From the NCBI GenBank assembly GCA_947167075.1, contig CAMVGR010000003.1:1-64000 (forward strand): DNA of 64,000 nt, in the 5' to 3' direction. The notes under the pieces are model-generated. The model was not told the origin of the DNA and ran no database searches. It saw nothing but the letters and a program-made list of their open reading frames with translations. Shown one piece after another: positions 8,680 to 19,527 of the stretch. Source of the DNA: an uncultured Bacteroidales bacterium. Lineage in GTDB: Bacteria > Bacteroidota > Bacteroidia > Bacteroidales > P3. The position numbers were made by a program, and so were the translations under genes. The number at the start of each line of letters is the position of its first letter. Position 1 is the first letter of the stretch.

Positions 8680-9936
8680 TTACATACTGCCCACTATGAC
8701 TTTCCGTGTTTGGTTGTTGTCAAATTTTACCAGATATACACCTTGTTGAAGAGGCTTGGATAGAGTTCCATTTCGAATGACATCCACAAGTCGACCCATC
8801 ATGTCGTAAATATTGACATTTCCATCCACAAAGCAATTAATACTGATGCATCCGTTTGTTGTGTTTATTATTGTTTCTGGCATTGTTGTCCTTTCAATAC
8901 CCACTGGGTCGGGATTATCTGGTTCTTCGTTTGAGCAGTCTTCAATGATGTTCCAAAAGTGTGCCCACAAATAAGTTGTTTCATAAACGTTCAATTTATT
9001 GCAAGGAACAACCAATATCGTTGAATCTGGATTCATTCCTACAAGTCCGTCTATTGAGTATAGATGGGAACTAGATCCGCCATGGTTATTAACATCATCC
9101 ACTACATAAACAATATTTTCTTCATTTTTTAATACTAACGTATCAAGATTGCAACCAATAAAAGCCGAATTCCAAAACCATTCCACTGTGTTACCCAAAA
9201 CTACTGTCTTTAAGTTGTAACAATTAGCAAAAGCTCTTTGGTCAATATAGGTGGCGTCTTCAAAAAGAGTAGTACTGAAAAGGCCAAAATATTTTAGATT
9301 TGTGCAATTTTCAAAACAATTGCTTTTAATTCCTCCCTCATAAATAATTACAGAGTCCAACATAGAACAACCATAGAAGGCATTGTAGCGCAAATGTACA
9401 TTATGTAAAATAATATTCCCCGAAAGATTAGTGCAACCCTTAAAGCAGCTTTCTTCAATTCGGGTAATAGAATTTGGAATGTTTACTGAGACCAAATTTG
9501 AACAATTGTAGAAACAATATTGAGGTAGTATTGAAATAGAATTGGGAATATCAATACTAGTAAGTCCGCTATGGGAGAAACATCTATTGCCTATCATCGT
9601 AACTGTACTGGGAATATTAATTGATGCTAGGTTCGAACATCCATAAAAACATTCCTCCTCAATCTCGACAATGGTATTTGGAATGATCACTTCTGATATT
9701 GTAGTATTGTTTTTAAAACAATGTGAGCCTACCTTTGTTACTGTATAGTTTCTATTATTATAGGTTACCATACTAGGTATAGTCACACTATTTTGGTGAC
9801 CTAGGTATGATTTTAAACAAGCTTCAGTTGCAGCTGGATATGAAATGTAATATTCCATACTATCTACAATAAACGTTTCTGCATAGACGTTTTCAACAGC
9901 GAGCAAGACTGCAAGAATGATACTAAACTTTTTCAT
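8680..9936 (-). CDS. BspA-like leucine-rich-repeat surface protein with type IX sorting domain
   Basis: 418 residues. The signal peptide covers residues 1-19. Residues 45-290 hold repeated units of the BspA type (LRR_5), with cores such as IPNTIVEIEEECFYGCSNL and IPSTVTMIGNRCFSHSGL. The last 70 residues look like a type IX secretion sorting domain (VNIYDMMGRLVDV, then GVYLVKFDN and KVIV). This predicts export by the Por system, of which PorD and PorQ are encoded in this window, and attachment or release at the cell surface, probably for adhesion. The gene is clearly more AT-rich than sdhCAB and nfo on either side, suggesting acquisition. Confidence 0.85.
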   Translation of the reverse strand: MKKFSIILAVLLAVENVYAETFIVDSMEYYISYPAATEACLKSYLGHQNSVTIPSMVTYNNRNYTVTKVGSHCFKNNTTISEVIIPNTIVEIEEECFYGCSNLASINIPSTVTMIGNRCFSHSGLTSIDIPNSISILPQYCFYNCSNLVSVNIPNSITRIEESCFKGCTNLSGNIILHNVHLRYNAFYGCSMLDSVIIYEGGIKSNCFENCTNLKYFGLFSTTLFEDATYIDQRAFANCYNLKTVVLGNTVEWFWNSAFIGCNLDTLVLKNEENIVYVVDDVNNHGGSSSHLYSIDGLVGMNPDSTILVVPCNKLNVYETTYLWAHFWNIIEDCSNEEPDNPDPVGIERTTMPETIINTTNGCISINCFVDGNVNIYDMMGRLVDVIRNGTLSKPLQQGVYLVKFDNNQTRKVIVGSM

Positions 9937-9942
9937 AATATA

Positions 9943-10188
9943 CTAATCATTGATTGTTATTTCTTTTATGTTTCCAACCCCTATTTTTGTTCCGATGGAA
10001 ATCCCTGTCCAAGGTATTTCCTCGTATGGTCTTATCGGAACCATTGTGGCAGCAGCGTGGTCAACACCTGTGATTACGCCCTCAATAACCTTGTCATCGT
10101 TCAAAACAACAGTTGCCGAATGGCCTTGCCATTCCATGACTTCCGCGGTACTTAAACCTAATATTTGATGTTCTGTGTATTTTTTCAT
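9943..10188 (-). CDS. Small protein of unknown function
   Basis: 81 residues (MKKYTEHQILGLSTAEVMEW...). No signal peptide or membrane segment. The sequence reads as a small beta-rich fold with a DDKVIEGVITGVDHAAATMV strand pair. I do not recognise the family. It starts 2 bases after the stop of the next gene upstream, so the two are almost certainly co-transcribed and possibly translationally coupled. It ends 6 bases before the LRR gene start, so all three may form one transcript. AT-rich like its neighbours. Confidence 0.6.
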   Translation of the reverse strand: MKKYTEHQILGLSTAEVMEWQGHSATVVLNDDKVIEGVITGVDHAAATMVPIRPYEEIPWTGISIGTKIGVGNIKEITIND

Positions 10189-10189
10189 T

Positions 10190-10471
10190 TTATTCTAATG
10201 TGGATACGATACTTTTCAAGATGGCCATTATCTCACCATGCTTTTCTTCAGAAACATCAGTCTTCTTATCAATAAATGTTTCGTATTGTTCTGGATAGAT
10301 ACTATTTTTATAGACATATCCCTGAACTTCTTCAAGCCACTTTATATATCTTATTTCATCTTCATAGTCAAGCCCCATAAACAGAGGAGGATTAATGGTG
10401 TTATCATATCTTGGGTGCACCATGTTGGAGAGAGTCTCTCCTTCTCTTATTAATTCCAATCCCGTTTTCAT
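10190..10471 (-). CDS. Small protein of unknown function
   Basis: 93 residues, acidic and mostly helical, with no signal peptide. Family not recognised. It is the first gene of the minus-strand pair, with a -7 box (TATTTTTG) about 30 bases upstream. Its stop is 2 bases from the ATG of the 81-residue gene. Such paired small genes beside a surface-protein gene could be a toxin-antitoxin or immunity-type pair, but nothing in the sequence proves it. Confidence 0.6.
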   Translation of the reverse strand: MKTGLELIREGETLSNMVHPRYDNTINPPLFMGLDYEDEIRYIKWLEEVQGYVYKNSIYPEQYETFIDKKTDVSEEKHGEIMAILKSIVSTLE

Positions 10472-10501
10472 TTTTTGCTATTGTATTTGTTTTCCCGATT
10501 G

Positions 10502-10509
10502 CAAAAATA
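10502..10509 (-). promoter_or_regulatory. -7 box for the small-gene pair
   Basis: TATTTTTG on the minus strand about 31 bases before the ATG at 10471. Confidence 0.5.
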
Positions 10510-10561
10510 CAAATATCGCATCAAAAGGGATGTTGCAGATGTTGCTACGTGGCAACATCTG

Positions 10562-10771
10562 CTACATGTTTAAATAGTTGGAATAGTATGCAAAAAAGTC
10601 AGTGTCAAGTACTCTGCTTACACGGTATAGAATCTGTGTATCAATGGATGGCTTATTAAAGAGGCGCTGGACGGTGCTGCGATCAACGCTTAATTGGTCA
10701 GCAAGCCACTGGTTTGTGCGGCTTTGGCGGTGAAGTTCGTCGTGGATGATGTGGCCTATGTGAATCTGCAT
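10562..10771 (-). CDS. Small XRE-like helix-turn-helix protein
   Basis: 69 residues forming one helix-turn-helix domain (NQWLADQLSVDRSTVQRLF), then SIDTQILYRVSRVLDTDFFA. This is a compact Bacteroidetes family of DNA-binding proteins that consist of the domain alone. It has no sensory domain. It lies just downstream, in the same orientation, of the structured RNA candidate at 10827-10985, so its leader contains the terminator of that RNA. Target genes are unknown; the small genes and LRR gene next to it are possibilities only by position. Confidence 0.75.
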   Translation of the reverse strand: MQIHIGHIIHDELHRQSRTNQWLADQLSVDRSTVQRLFNKPSIDTQILYRVSRVLDTDFFAYYSNYLNM

Positions 10772-10826
10772 AGAGGTTGCTATTTGTGCGCGGTGCTACC
10801 AATTCCTCTTTCCCCTACGACCAATT

Positions 10827-10985
10827 AAAAAAAGGAGGCGAGCAAATCTCGTCTCCACACTGCGGTCGTAGGATTACCTTAGAGGAAAGATGGAAAAGCT
10901 CGCCATACTAGCGAGCATTTGCCAGTCTCTATTCCTCTAAGTCCTCATGAAGTGTCCTACGTTTCAGTGTGGTCGGAACAAATAG
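10827..10985 (-). ncRNA. Structured RNA candidate with intrinsic terminator (6S-like / Bacteroidales-1-like)
   Basis: On the minus strand two long arms pair: CCACACTG, CGTAGGA, CTTAGAGGAA and GCTCGC on one side find complements in order on the other (10855-10972), leaving internal bulges and a TAGTATG-type apical loop. A second hairpin GGAGACGAG/CTCGCCTCC followed by seven T bases (10827-10856) closes the transcript. A long interrupted hairpin with a central bubble plus a terminator is the architecture of 6S RNA, and I recall the Bacteroidales-1 motif having that form. The 5' end is estimated; no clear -7 box was found upstream. Confidence 0.5.
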
Positions 10986-11237
10986 CAAACGCTTGGTTAA
11001 TAAAATATGTTCTTACTTTGTATGTTCTTTGTTTAAGTCATATTCTTCATTTCAAATTTAGTTGCAAAATTACAACATTTTTCCCATTCTACAAAAAAAT
11101 ATTTGTGGGGATAAAATTTATTCCTATCTTTACAACAAAAATAAGATGATATTATGACTACAATACTAACTCTTTTCGACCTGCGTATGAACTGATGCAG
11201 CAAATAGACTCCTGGTGATACAACGAATCCGTGCCGA

Positions 11238-11378
11238 ATGGATGAGTTGGGATTCGGCTCCTGCACCAACACCTACGCATGCGAGGCCGAATGCCCCAAG
11301 CAGATCAAGCGCCAGAACATCGCCCGCCTGAACCGAGAGTGGATAGGCCAGGCCTTCGGTCGCGACCGCCGCAACTAA
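11238..11378 (+). pseudogene. Duplicated 3' end of sdhB (remnant)
   Basis: 46 codons reading [20 protein letters not shown] onward to a stop, matching the SdhB C-terminus. Bases 11248-11329 are identical to 8483-8564 over 82 bp. After that the copies differ (NREWIGQAFGRDRRN here). There is no N-terminal part and no obvious promoter, so it cannot make a working SdhB. It marks the right edge of the AT-rich islet that begins after the intact sdhB. Confidence 0.9.
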
Positions 11379-11407
11379 GCTTATCTGGAAGCATAATAAA
11401 GATAGAT

Positions 11408-11436
11408 GGCCACTCCATTGGGGTGGCCTTCTGTCT
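11408..11436 (+). terminator. Hairpin after the sdhB remnant
   Basis: GGCCACTCC pairs with GGGGTGGCC (one G-T) around ATT, followed by a T-rich run. It may be the original sdhB operon terminator left with the displaced gene end. Confidence 0.6.
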
Positions 11437-11451
11437 TCGTTGTACCTATGA

Positions 11452-12291
11452 CTATAGGCTCCGTAGCCACTTGATCTCGTCGGCCCAACGCATGGGGTCG
11501 GGGGTCTCGAGGATGATGGGCATGTCGTCGAAGCGCGAATCGTGCATAAGGCGGGCGAAGAAGTCGCGCCCCATCATGCCGAGGCCTAGGCTTTCGTGGC
11601 GGTCCACATGGCTACCGGCACCCTTCTTGCTGTCGTTGAGGTGCACGGCTCGGAGGTACTTGAAGCCTACCACACGCTCAAACTCGTCGAAGCAGAACTG
11701 GTAGCCCATTTCGGTCGAGAGGTCGTAGCCGGCGGCCAGCGTGTGGCAGGTGTCGATGCAGACACCCACTCTAGACTTGTCGTCCACCCCCTCGATGATA
11801 CGGGCTATATGTTCGAACTTCCAGCCGAGGTTGGTGCCCTGCCCGGCGGTGTTCTCTATCACTGCCGTCACGCCCTCGGTCTTGCTGAGGGCTAGGTTCA
11901 CTTCGCGGGCTATCTGGTCGAGGCACTCTTCCTCGCTGATGCGGTTCAGGTGGCTACCTGGGTGGAAGTTGAGCATCGTCAGCCCCAGCTGCTGCGCTCT
12001 GTACATCTCGTCGAGGAAGGCAGCGCGACTCTTCTGCAGTGTTTCCTCGTCGGGCGAACCTAGATTGATGAGGTAGCTGTCGTGCGGAAGCACCATCTCG
12101 GGCCGGAAGCCACGGTCCACCAGCAATGCCCGAAAGCCGTCTATCTCCAGCTGCGGCAGCGGTTTGCTGACCCATGAGCGCTGGTTGCGGGTGAAGAGTG
12201 CAAAAGCATTGGCACCGATGGCCTCTGCATTAAGTATGGCGTTGCCTACGCCTCCCGATGCGCTCACATGTGCGCCGATGTATTTTGTCAT
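11452..12291 (-). CDS. nfo: Deoxyribonuclease IV (endonuclease IV)
   Basis: 279 residues, standard length. A TIM-barrel AP endonuclease with three zinc ions that cleaves 5' of abasic sites in base-excision repair. Characteristic segments are the N-terminal [12 protein letters not shown], then [33 protein letters not shown] and [17 protein letters not shown], which carry the metal ligands. Its ATG overlaps the stop of the upstream helicase gene by four bases (ATGA), so the two are translationally coupled. Confidence 0.96.
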   Translation of the reverse strand: MTKYIGAHVSASGGVGNAILNAEAIGANAFALFTRNQRSWVSKPLPQLEIDGFRALLVDRGFRPEMVLPHDSYLINLGSPDEETLQKSRAAFLDEMYRAQQLGLTMLNFHPGSHLNRISEEECLDQIAREVNLALSKTEGVTAVIENTAGQGTNLGWKFEHIARIIEGVDDKSRVGVCIDTCHTLAAGYDLSTEMGYQFCFDEFERVVGFKYLRAVHLNDSKKGAGSHVDRHESLGLGMMGRDFFARLMHDSRFDDMPIILETPDPMRWADEIKWLRSL

Positions 12292-14426
12292 GATGTATAT
12301 GGTTTGTTATTTGAATAATCGTGTACTATGGCCAGTATTTCGTCGCCGTATCGTTCCACGGTCTTCTCGCCTACGCCCATCTGCCGCTTCAGTTCGGCGA
12401 CGGTGAGGGGACGGTTGGTGACGATGGCTTGAAGGGCTTTCTGCTGCAGGACGACGTAGACGGGTACGCCGAGGTCGGAGGCTTTCTCCTTGCGCCAATT
12501 GCGCAGTGCGATGCCAAGGTCGTTGTCGATGCTCTCGTTGCCGCTCTGTTTTGCAGCGATGCTCTTTTTCTTGGAGCGGTTTTCGTGGTGTCCCACTATG
12601 AAGTCTGTTTTGGCTTTCTGCATGGTCTGCACCGTATAGCCCTTCTCGGCTACTGCTTTCATGCAGGCTATCTTCATGCCCAGCGCATCGGCAAACGATG
12701 TGCCGGCTTCGTTCACACTGTGGTGTATCTGCTTGTTGTCGATTTCGACGGAGAGTAGTGGAACCACCTTGGCTGCAATAGAGGACAGCTGCTGTGCGTA
12801 GTAGTGTGCCCCTTGCTGCGCTCGCTGGGCTTGTGCCGAGGAGTCGAGGTTCATCAGCTGCACCTTGAACTTCTCGCTCACCCCCTGCAGGTTCAGCAGT
12901 GAGGTGTTTTGTGAGTCGAGGGTGGCTAGCTCCGTGGGGTAGATGTTCTTCAGTCTGGCATATGCTTCGTGCAGGCGGTCGGCAAGGTAGACGAGGTCGT
13001 CCATGCCGAATAGCTCCATCAGTTTTGCTATGTGGTACTCCTGCTCGTAGGCTGACACCGAGGCGGTAGCCTGCTCGAAGGAGGGACACAAGCTGACAAA
13101 TTGCGACACCGAGCTGTCGCTGAACGCGACGCCGGCACCGAGTGGGGTGGTGAGCGTCAGTCCTTCGAGGGTGCGGCAACGGCTCAATGCCACATACACC
13201 TGCCCGAAGGCAAAGGCATCGGCAGCATCGATTCTGACGCGGTCGAAGGTAAGCCCCTGTGCCTTGTGGATGGTCACCGCCCAGGCCGCCTGCAGCGGAT
13301 ATTGGCTGTAGGTGCCCTCCACCTCCTGTTCTATCTCGTTGGTCTCCTCGTTGAGTGAATAGTGCATACTCTCCCACACCTCGCGACCGGCGAAGATGGT
13401 GTTGCCGTCGTCGCTTGCCACCATCACCTGCGTGCGACCGTCGTCCTCGTGAAATCCGGTCACGGTGCCTAGCAGACCGTTGTAGTAGCGATGAGCACCC
13501 GACGTGTCGTTCTTGACGAACATCACCCGCTCGCCCACCTTCAGCGTCAAAATCCGGTCGCAGGGAAGTGCTTTTTCAGGATAGTTGCCTGTCAGCCTTG
13601 CCTCGAACACACGCTCCTCGCCCGTCAGTGCCTCCATCCGTTGCCGGTTGATGGCATCGGCCTGTCGGTTGTGGGTGGTGAGGGTGATGGCCGTGGGCTG
13701 AGGGTCGGAGGCATGCCCCGAGGAGCTACCCGTGGCCCGCACTCCGCTGTCTACCCTCGCATTGAGCAGGGCCAGGGTAGCGTTGTCGATATGGTTGTCG
13801 CGCACACGATTCAGCAGTTCGACGAAGGCGGGATCCTGCTGGCGATAGATGGTGGTGAGCTCGATGGTGACATAGGACATGCGGTGCAACGCTTTGCTGG
13901 CGAAGAAGTAAGGGGTGGGGTAGACGCGCTCCATGAAGGGACGCTCCTGTTCGGTCACCACGGGCGAAAGCTGGTGCACGTCGCCAATCATCAGCAGTTG
14001 CACCCCTCCAAATGGCTGGGTGCTATGGCGATAGCGACGCATCGTCATGTCGATGGCATCCAACAGGTCGGCCCGCACCATCGAGATCTCGTCGATGATG
14101 AGCAACTCCAACGTGCGGATGATATTAATCTTGGTCTTGTTGAGCGATTTGCGCCGTTCCGGAAGTTGATACTCCGTCACCAACTCCTTCACCTCGGGCA
14201 GGTAAGGTTCGAAGGGCAACTGGAAGAAACTGTGGATGGTGACACCGCCAGCATTGATGGCTGCTACGCCGGTCGGGGCTACCACGGCATGCCGCTTCGG
14301 GCAGTGTGCCGCCACCTCGCGGAGGAACGTCGTCTTGCCAGTACCTGCCTTGCCGGTGAGGAATACCGACACCCCCGTCTGCTCTATATACCTCCGAGCC
14401 AGCTCAATCTGTGGGTTTGTCTCCAT
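12288..14426 (-). CDS. PIF1-like helicase with C-terminal HRDC-like domain
   Basis: 712 residues. Superfamily 1B DNA helicase: Walker [14 protein letters not shown] near residue 20, [21 protein letters not shown] (motif Ia), [18 protein letters not shown] (Walker B), [10 protein letters not shown] (motif III), and a UvrD/RecD-like 2B segment ending in [13 protein letters not shown] (motif V) and [12 protein letters not shown] (motif VI). The last 80 residues ([20 protein letters not shown], then [17 protein letters not shown]) form an HRDC domain as in RecQ. It likely acts on replication or recombination intermediates. Co-transcribed with nfo, which supports a DNA-maintenance role. Confidence 0.92.
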   Translation of the reverse strand: METNPQIELARRYIEQTGVSVFLTGKAGTGKTTFLREVAAHCPKRHAVVAPTGVAAINAGGVTIHSFFQLPFEPYLPEVKELVTEYQLPERRKSLNKTKINIIRTLELLIIDEISMVRADLLDAIDMTMRRYRHSTQPFGGVQLLMIGDVHQLSPVVTEQERPFMERVYPTPYFFASKALHRMSYVTIELTTIYRQQDPAFVELLNRVRDNHIDNATLALLNARVDSGVRATGSSSGHASDPQPTAITLTTHNRQADAINRQRMEALTGEERVFEARLTGNYPEKALPCDRILTLKVGERVMFVKNDTSGAHRYYNGLLGTVTGFHEDDGRTQVMVASDDGNTIFAGREVWESMHYSLNEETNEIEQEVEGTYSQYPLQAAWAVTIHKAQGLTFDRVRIDAADAFAFGQVYVALSRCRTLEGLTLTTPLGAGVAFSDSSVSQFVSLCPSFEQATASVSAYEQEYHIAKLMELFGMDDLVYLADRLHEAYARLKNIYPTELATLDSQNTSLLNLQGVSEKFKVQLMNLDSSAQAQRAQQGAHYYAQQLSSIAAKVVPLLSVEIDNKQIHHSVNEAGTSFADALGMKIACMKAVAEKGYTVQTMQKAKTDFIVGHHENRSKKKSIAAKQSGNESIDNDLGIALRNWRKEKASDLGVPVYVVLQQKALQAIVTNRPLTVAELKRQMGVGEKTVERYGDEILAIVHDYSNNKPYTS

Positions 14427-14460
14427 GTCGCGTTGTATTAGTCTCTTTCAGTTTAGGCTG

Positions 14461-14468
14461 CAAAAATA
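14461..14468 (-). promoter_or_regulatory. -7 box for the helicase-nfo operon
   Basis: TATTTTTG on the minus strand about 35 bases upstream of the ATG at 14426. Confidence 0.6.
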
Positions 14469-14806
14469 CACCTTTTTGTTCAATCGGCAAAACATTTTTT
14501 CGTACTTTCCATTCATGACATATCCGATTCTTTGGCTCATCCCCTTTATCTATTACCCTTTTTCCTCTATTTATCATTTAGCCAACTCATACTTTTTCAT
14601 TTGTCATGTCTTACTTTTTTAAGAGATGAGTAATTGATGAGTAGGAGAAGAGTAAGAGATGAGTAAGACATGGTCTATTCATACAGCTGACAATCAAGCA
14701 TATTCGGAGGCGACATTTTGGCCCTTTTTGGCCCTTTTTTCAAAAATCGAACTCCACTATTTAGCCATTTGTCTGCGCCCGATTCTGGAGGCCAACCAAA
14801 AATAAT
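14469..14806. other. Gene-free AT-rich stretch with short repeats
   Basis: No gene supported. It contains GATGAGTAAGAG-type repeats around 14624-14670 (similar words recur near 29030) and a TTTTTGGCCC ten-base tandem around 14716-14741. Confidence 0.5.
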
Positions 14807-14838
14807 TTTGGCCAATCCGAAAAATGTGTGTAATTTTG
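14807..14838 (+). promoter_or_regulatory. Promoter module (orphan)
   Basis: TTTG, a 20-base spacer beginning GCCAATCC, then TAATTTTG. The -33 sits in the palindrome CCAAAAATAATTTTGG. Same layout as the modules at 1967, 30276 and 47829. Downstream only short reading frames follow, including one of 33 codons starting near 14859. Confidence 0.5.
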
Positions 14839-15072
14839 CACCGTCATTGCCAAGAGAAATGGCAACGACGGTAGAAGAACTCAATTGCCTTACAAATCAC
14901 CACCTTGAAGATAATTCGAGCCTATCTACAATTTTGAGACTTTTGTGCTTTCTATAGGTACAAGTTGTCCATAGTTGTAGATGGTTGTGGTGAACCAGTA
15001 AGGCAGATGGAAAGGCTTGTACCTTTATTATTTAACGGCAATAATGCACAAAACTTACAAATACACCACAAA

Positions 15073-15201
15073 ATGCACAAAACATTTATTATTAGTATTG
15101 CAGTAGTTAGTACTATGGTACTGGTAGGCTGCACGAGCACAAGACTAGTAACATCCCGTAAGACATTTGACAGTATGGTTGAGGAAGATTTTCGGACGTA
15201 A
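15073..15201 (+). CDS. Possible small lipoprotein
   Basis: 42 residues with a clear lipoprotein signal (MHKTFIISIAVVSTMVLVGC, cysteine at residue 20) and a short hydrophilic tail. It could be a genuine small lipoprotein or the 5' stub of a larger decayed gene. A promoter module lies 235 bases upstream, and a long REP-like hairpin follows directly. Confidence 0.35.
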   Translation: MHKTFIISIAVVSTMVLVGCTSTRLVTSRKTFDSMVEEDFRT

Positions 15202-15210
15202 ATGATCATT

Positions 15211-15302
15211 CGTGGGCGTGAGCCCACGGAACGTGACGGTAAAAGTATTTCGAGCCCCGAAAGGGTGGCACTTTGGTTGAGGTGTCGCCCCTTCGGGGCT
15301 CG
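15211..15302. repeat. Twin-hairpin REP-like element
   Basis: CGTGGGC/GCCCACG with a GTGA loop (15211-15228), then a long imperfect inverted repeat whose arms begin CGAGCCCCGAA (15251-15271) and end TTCGGGGCTCG (15282-15302). GC-rich palindromes in an otherwise AT-rich gap, not followed by a T run suited to termination. Confidence 0.7.
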
Positions 15303-15381
15303 GTTTTGTAGGGAATATGCCTACCGTAGGTTTAATACCCGAGTATAAAGACGGTCGCCCTTATAGGGCTAATTACATCAT

Positions 15382-15424
15382 CTACAAGATTTACAAGATC
15401 TCGCTTGCGCAGCGAGCAGGATAC
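15382..15424. repeat. Interspersed ATTTACAAGATTT element, copy 2
   Basis: CTACAAGATTTACAAGATCT followed by GCGCAGCGAGCAGGATACT. It abuts the stop codon of the dipeptidase gene. Compare 1658 and 49985. Confidence 0.65.
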
Positions 15425-16284
15425 TTACGCTTTCAGCAGGAAGTTCAAATCGTCCTTTAGGCCATATTCCTTGGTGTTCTCCATCTTGGTCTTGAAGACC
15501 TTGCACTCCTTTTTGCCCTGCGGATTGGGCTTGCCGATGAGAGAGAGCTTGCCGTCTTCGAGCAGCAGGGCCGTGGCCTCGCGGATGGCGGCGACGGTGG
15601 CTTTGGGGTTCACCATGATGTACTCCTTCAGACGGTCGTCGCGTGTCTCACCGCCGTGCTTGGGGTCGAAGAAGTCGGTGTAGTGCGGGTTGATTTGGAA
15701 CGGCACCAGGCCCATGCAGTCGAACGAGGCGGGCATGACAATAGGCATGTCGTTGGTGGTGCAGAGGGTGGGACCGGCCACATTGCTACCGGCGCTCCAG
15801 CCCATGTAGGGCATGCCGTCGAAGGCACGTTGGCGGATGGCCTGCATCAGGCCCGTGCGCTGCAACTCGCGTACGAGGTGGAAGGTGTTGCCACCACCCA
15901 CAGCCACGCAGTCGGTGTCGTACACAGCATTGACGGGCAGTGCCTTGTGGTGCACAGAGGTGAGCCGCACGCCGAACTCTTTGTACACGGCTGCCACCTT
16001 TTGCTCGTAGGCGTCGTAGCTCTTGGTGAGGCCGTTGGGTGCCAGGCTCACGCCGGCATAGGGCACGAAGAGCACTTTCTTCACATTGTGCCGACGGCAG
16101 AAGTCGGCAATCATATCCTTGCACCAGCCGAGGTAAGCCTCGCCGCGCATGGTGCTGTTGCTAATCAGGAGAAGGTTTCTTTTATCCATAAATTGTATTT
16201 TGGTCGGTATTATCTCGGTGGCTTCCACCTGGGTGGTTGGCTCCTCGTTGTGGTCTTCGATGCTTTTAACCTCTTTGAGGGCCA

Positions 16285-16285
<1 letters not shown>
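15425..16285 (-). CDS. pepE: Dipeptidase E (peptidase S51 family)
   Basis: Serine peptidase with a class I glutamine-amidotransferase-like fold, hydrolysing Asp-X dipeptides in the cytoplasm. Motifs: LLLISNSTMRGEAYLGW at the family N-terminus, AVGGGNTFHL, the nucleophile elbow GWSAGSNVAGPT, and QINPHYTDF. The 286-residue frame starts at an ATG that overlaps the gyrB stop by one base (TAATG), which allows translational coupling and adds a 32-residue acidic leader. The ATG at 16189 (MDKRNLLLISN) gives the usual length of about 254, so either start is possible. Co-transcribed with gyrB. Confidence 0.87.
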
Positions 16286-18261
<1,976 letters not shown>

Positions 18262-18276
18262 CTATATTTAAAAATG

Positions 18277-18284
18277 CAAAGATA
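18277..18284 (-). promoter_or_regulatory. -7 box for gyrB
   Basis: TATCTTTG on the minus strand. Confidence 0.6.
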
Positions 18285-18349
18285 CTATTTTTTCTCCGAA
18301 TGGCAGAGGAAAAGAGGACAATGTTATTAACAATTATTCAACACCCACG

Positions 18350-19159
18350 TCACCATAGGCTCAGCTGCGATGGGTCGGCTCTTGCAGGGGCGGATGCAGG
18401 TGCCGCATCGAGTGTGTCGGGCAGAGGCTGGTCGGCATCGGAGATAGAGGTGGAGTCCATGCTGGCTGCGGTTGTGCTAATGGGCTGTTCGGGTGTTATA
18501 ATATCGTCAGATGCAGTCTGTTGCAGGATGATATGACCTATATATAAGGTCTCCGACATCATCCCCTCGCGGTTGCACACCATGCCGTAGAGGTGCACCT
18601 CGCAGTGGTCGAAATGGGAGGGCAGTAGCACCGCCAGCCGCTTGTCGCGGCGGTGGACCGGTGCCGACAGGAATCCTTGTCCCTGTGCGGGGCAGTAGGC
18701 GTAGAGGTAGACATAGTCGTAGGGCGAAGCCGAAGTGAGCCCCTGTGGATTCTTTTCGAAGCTCACAGTCAGTCTGTTGCCCTCGTCGATCGAGGGAGTG
18801 CCGAATGCCACCGGTGCTGTCGGTCCGGCACTGAGGCGGAGCGAGGCATAGTCGACCGTGAACACCTTGTCTACCAAGCTGAAAGCGTGCTGATTGATGC
18901 TGACAAAGGTGTTGTGGGTCGTCATGTTGGCTTCGTCGGCTAGCGAGCGGAGCCCCAGGTTGATGGCGTCGGCCATGTGTGAGGCGGTACGCACCTCTTC
19001 GCGAAACATCTCGCGATGCTCCATCTGCTTGGTTGTGCGTGGATTGTACACCTCGCCTGGCAGCGAACGCACACACCATACCCCTTTCCACCGATAGCCT
19101 ACGGCAGGCCCCAGCCGACCGCTGAAGCCTCCTAGATAACTGTTAGTTTGTTTTGCCAT
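18350..19159 (-). CDS. DUF6266 family protein, paralogue 1
   Basis: 269 residues, no signal peptide. The N-terminus (SYLGGFSGRLGPAVGYRWKG) is nearly the same as in the gene at 28123-28929, and the two align to about residue 215 (SINQHAFSLVDK versus SLNQHCFSLKDG; VTVSFEKNP versus NISFEKNP). The C-terminal 50 residues are a Ser/Asp/Pro-rich low-complexity tail. I recall this family as DUF6266, a Bacteroidales family without known role. No neighbour suggests a pathway. Confidence 0.75.
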   Translation of the reverse strand: MAKQTNSYLGGFSGRLGPAVGYRWKGVWCVRSLPGEVYNPRTTKQMEHREMFREEVRTASHMADAINLGLRSLADEANMTTHNTFVSINQHAFSLVDKVFTVDYASLRLSAGPTAPVAFGTPSIDEGNRLTVSFEKNPQGLTSASPYDYVYLYAYCPAQGQGFLSAPVHRRDKRLAVLLPSHFDHCEVHLYGMVCNREGMMSETLYIGHIILQQTASDDIITPEQPISTTAASMDSTSISDADQPLPDTLDAAPASAPARADPSQLSLW

Positions 19160-19508
19160 ATCGTCAGTTTTACTTTTGCTTATTTTTTTACCATAACGTT
19201 ACTTTCGATATATTATTGCTTTCTTTTCTAAAAGATAATAAATCGAATGTATAGGGAATAGAAAGAGATAGGTAAGAGGTAGTGCGGCTAAGTGGCACAT
19301 TATTATTCTGTTGCAAAACCGGTTTTGGACCGTTTTTGAACTGCTTTTTCAAAAAAATATCTGTTCTTTGCCATTAGGCACTGTGGAGCCGGAATGTTGG
19401 AAAGATTGGGACGATATTTTTAAAGTTATATTTCGCTAATAGACAAATATTTGTGTTTTTTATTAATGGTTCATTTATGGTGAAAAGTGTTTTATTGATT
19501 TTTTTTTG
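19160..19508. other. Gene-free AT-rich gap
   Basis: Between divergent genes. I see only the promoter of porD at its right end and an AAAACCGGTTTTGG palindrome at 19315-19328. No reading frame supported. Confidence 0.5.
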
Positions 19509-19516
19509 TATCTTTG
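19509..19516 (+). promoter_or_regulatory. -7 box for porD
   Basis: TATCTTTG ends 11 bases before the ATG, implying a very short leader. Confidence 0.55.
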
Positions 19517-19527
19517 CAGGCTGAAGA

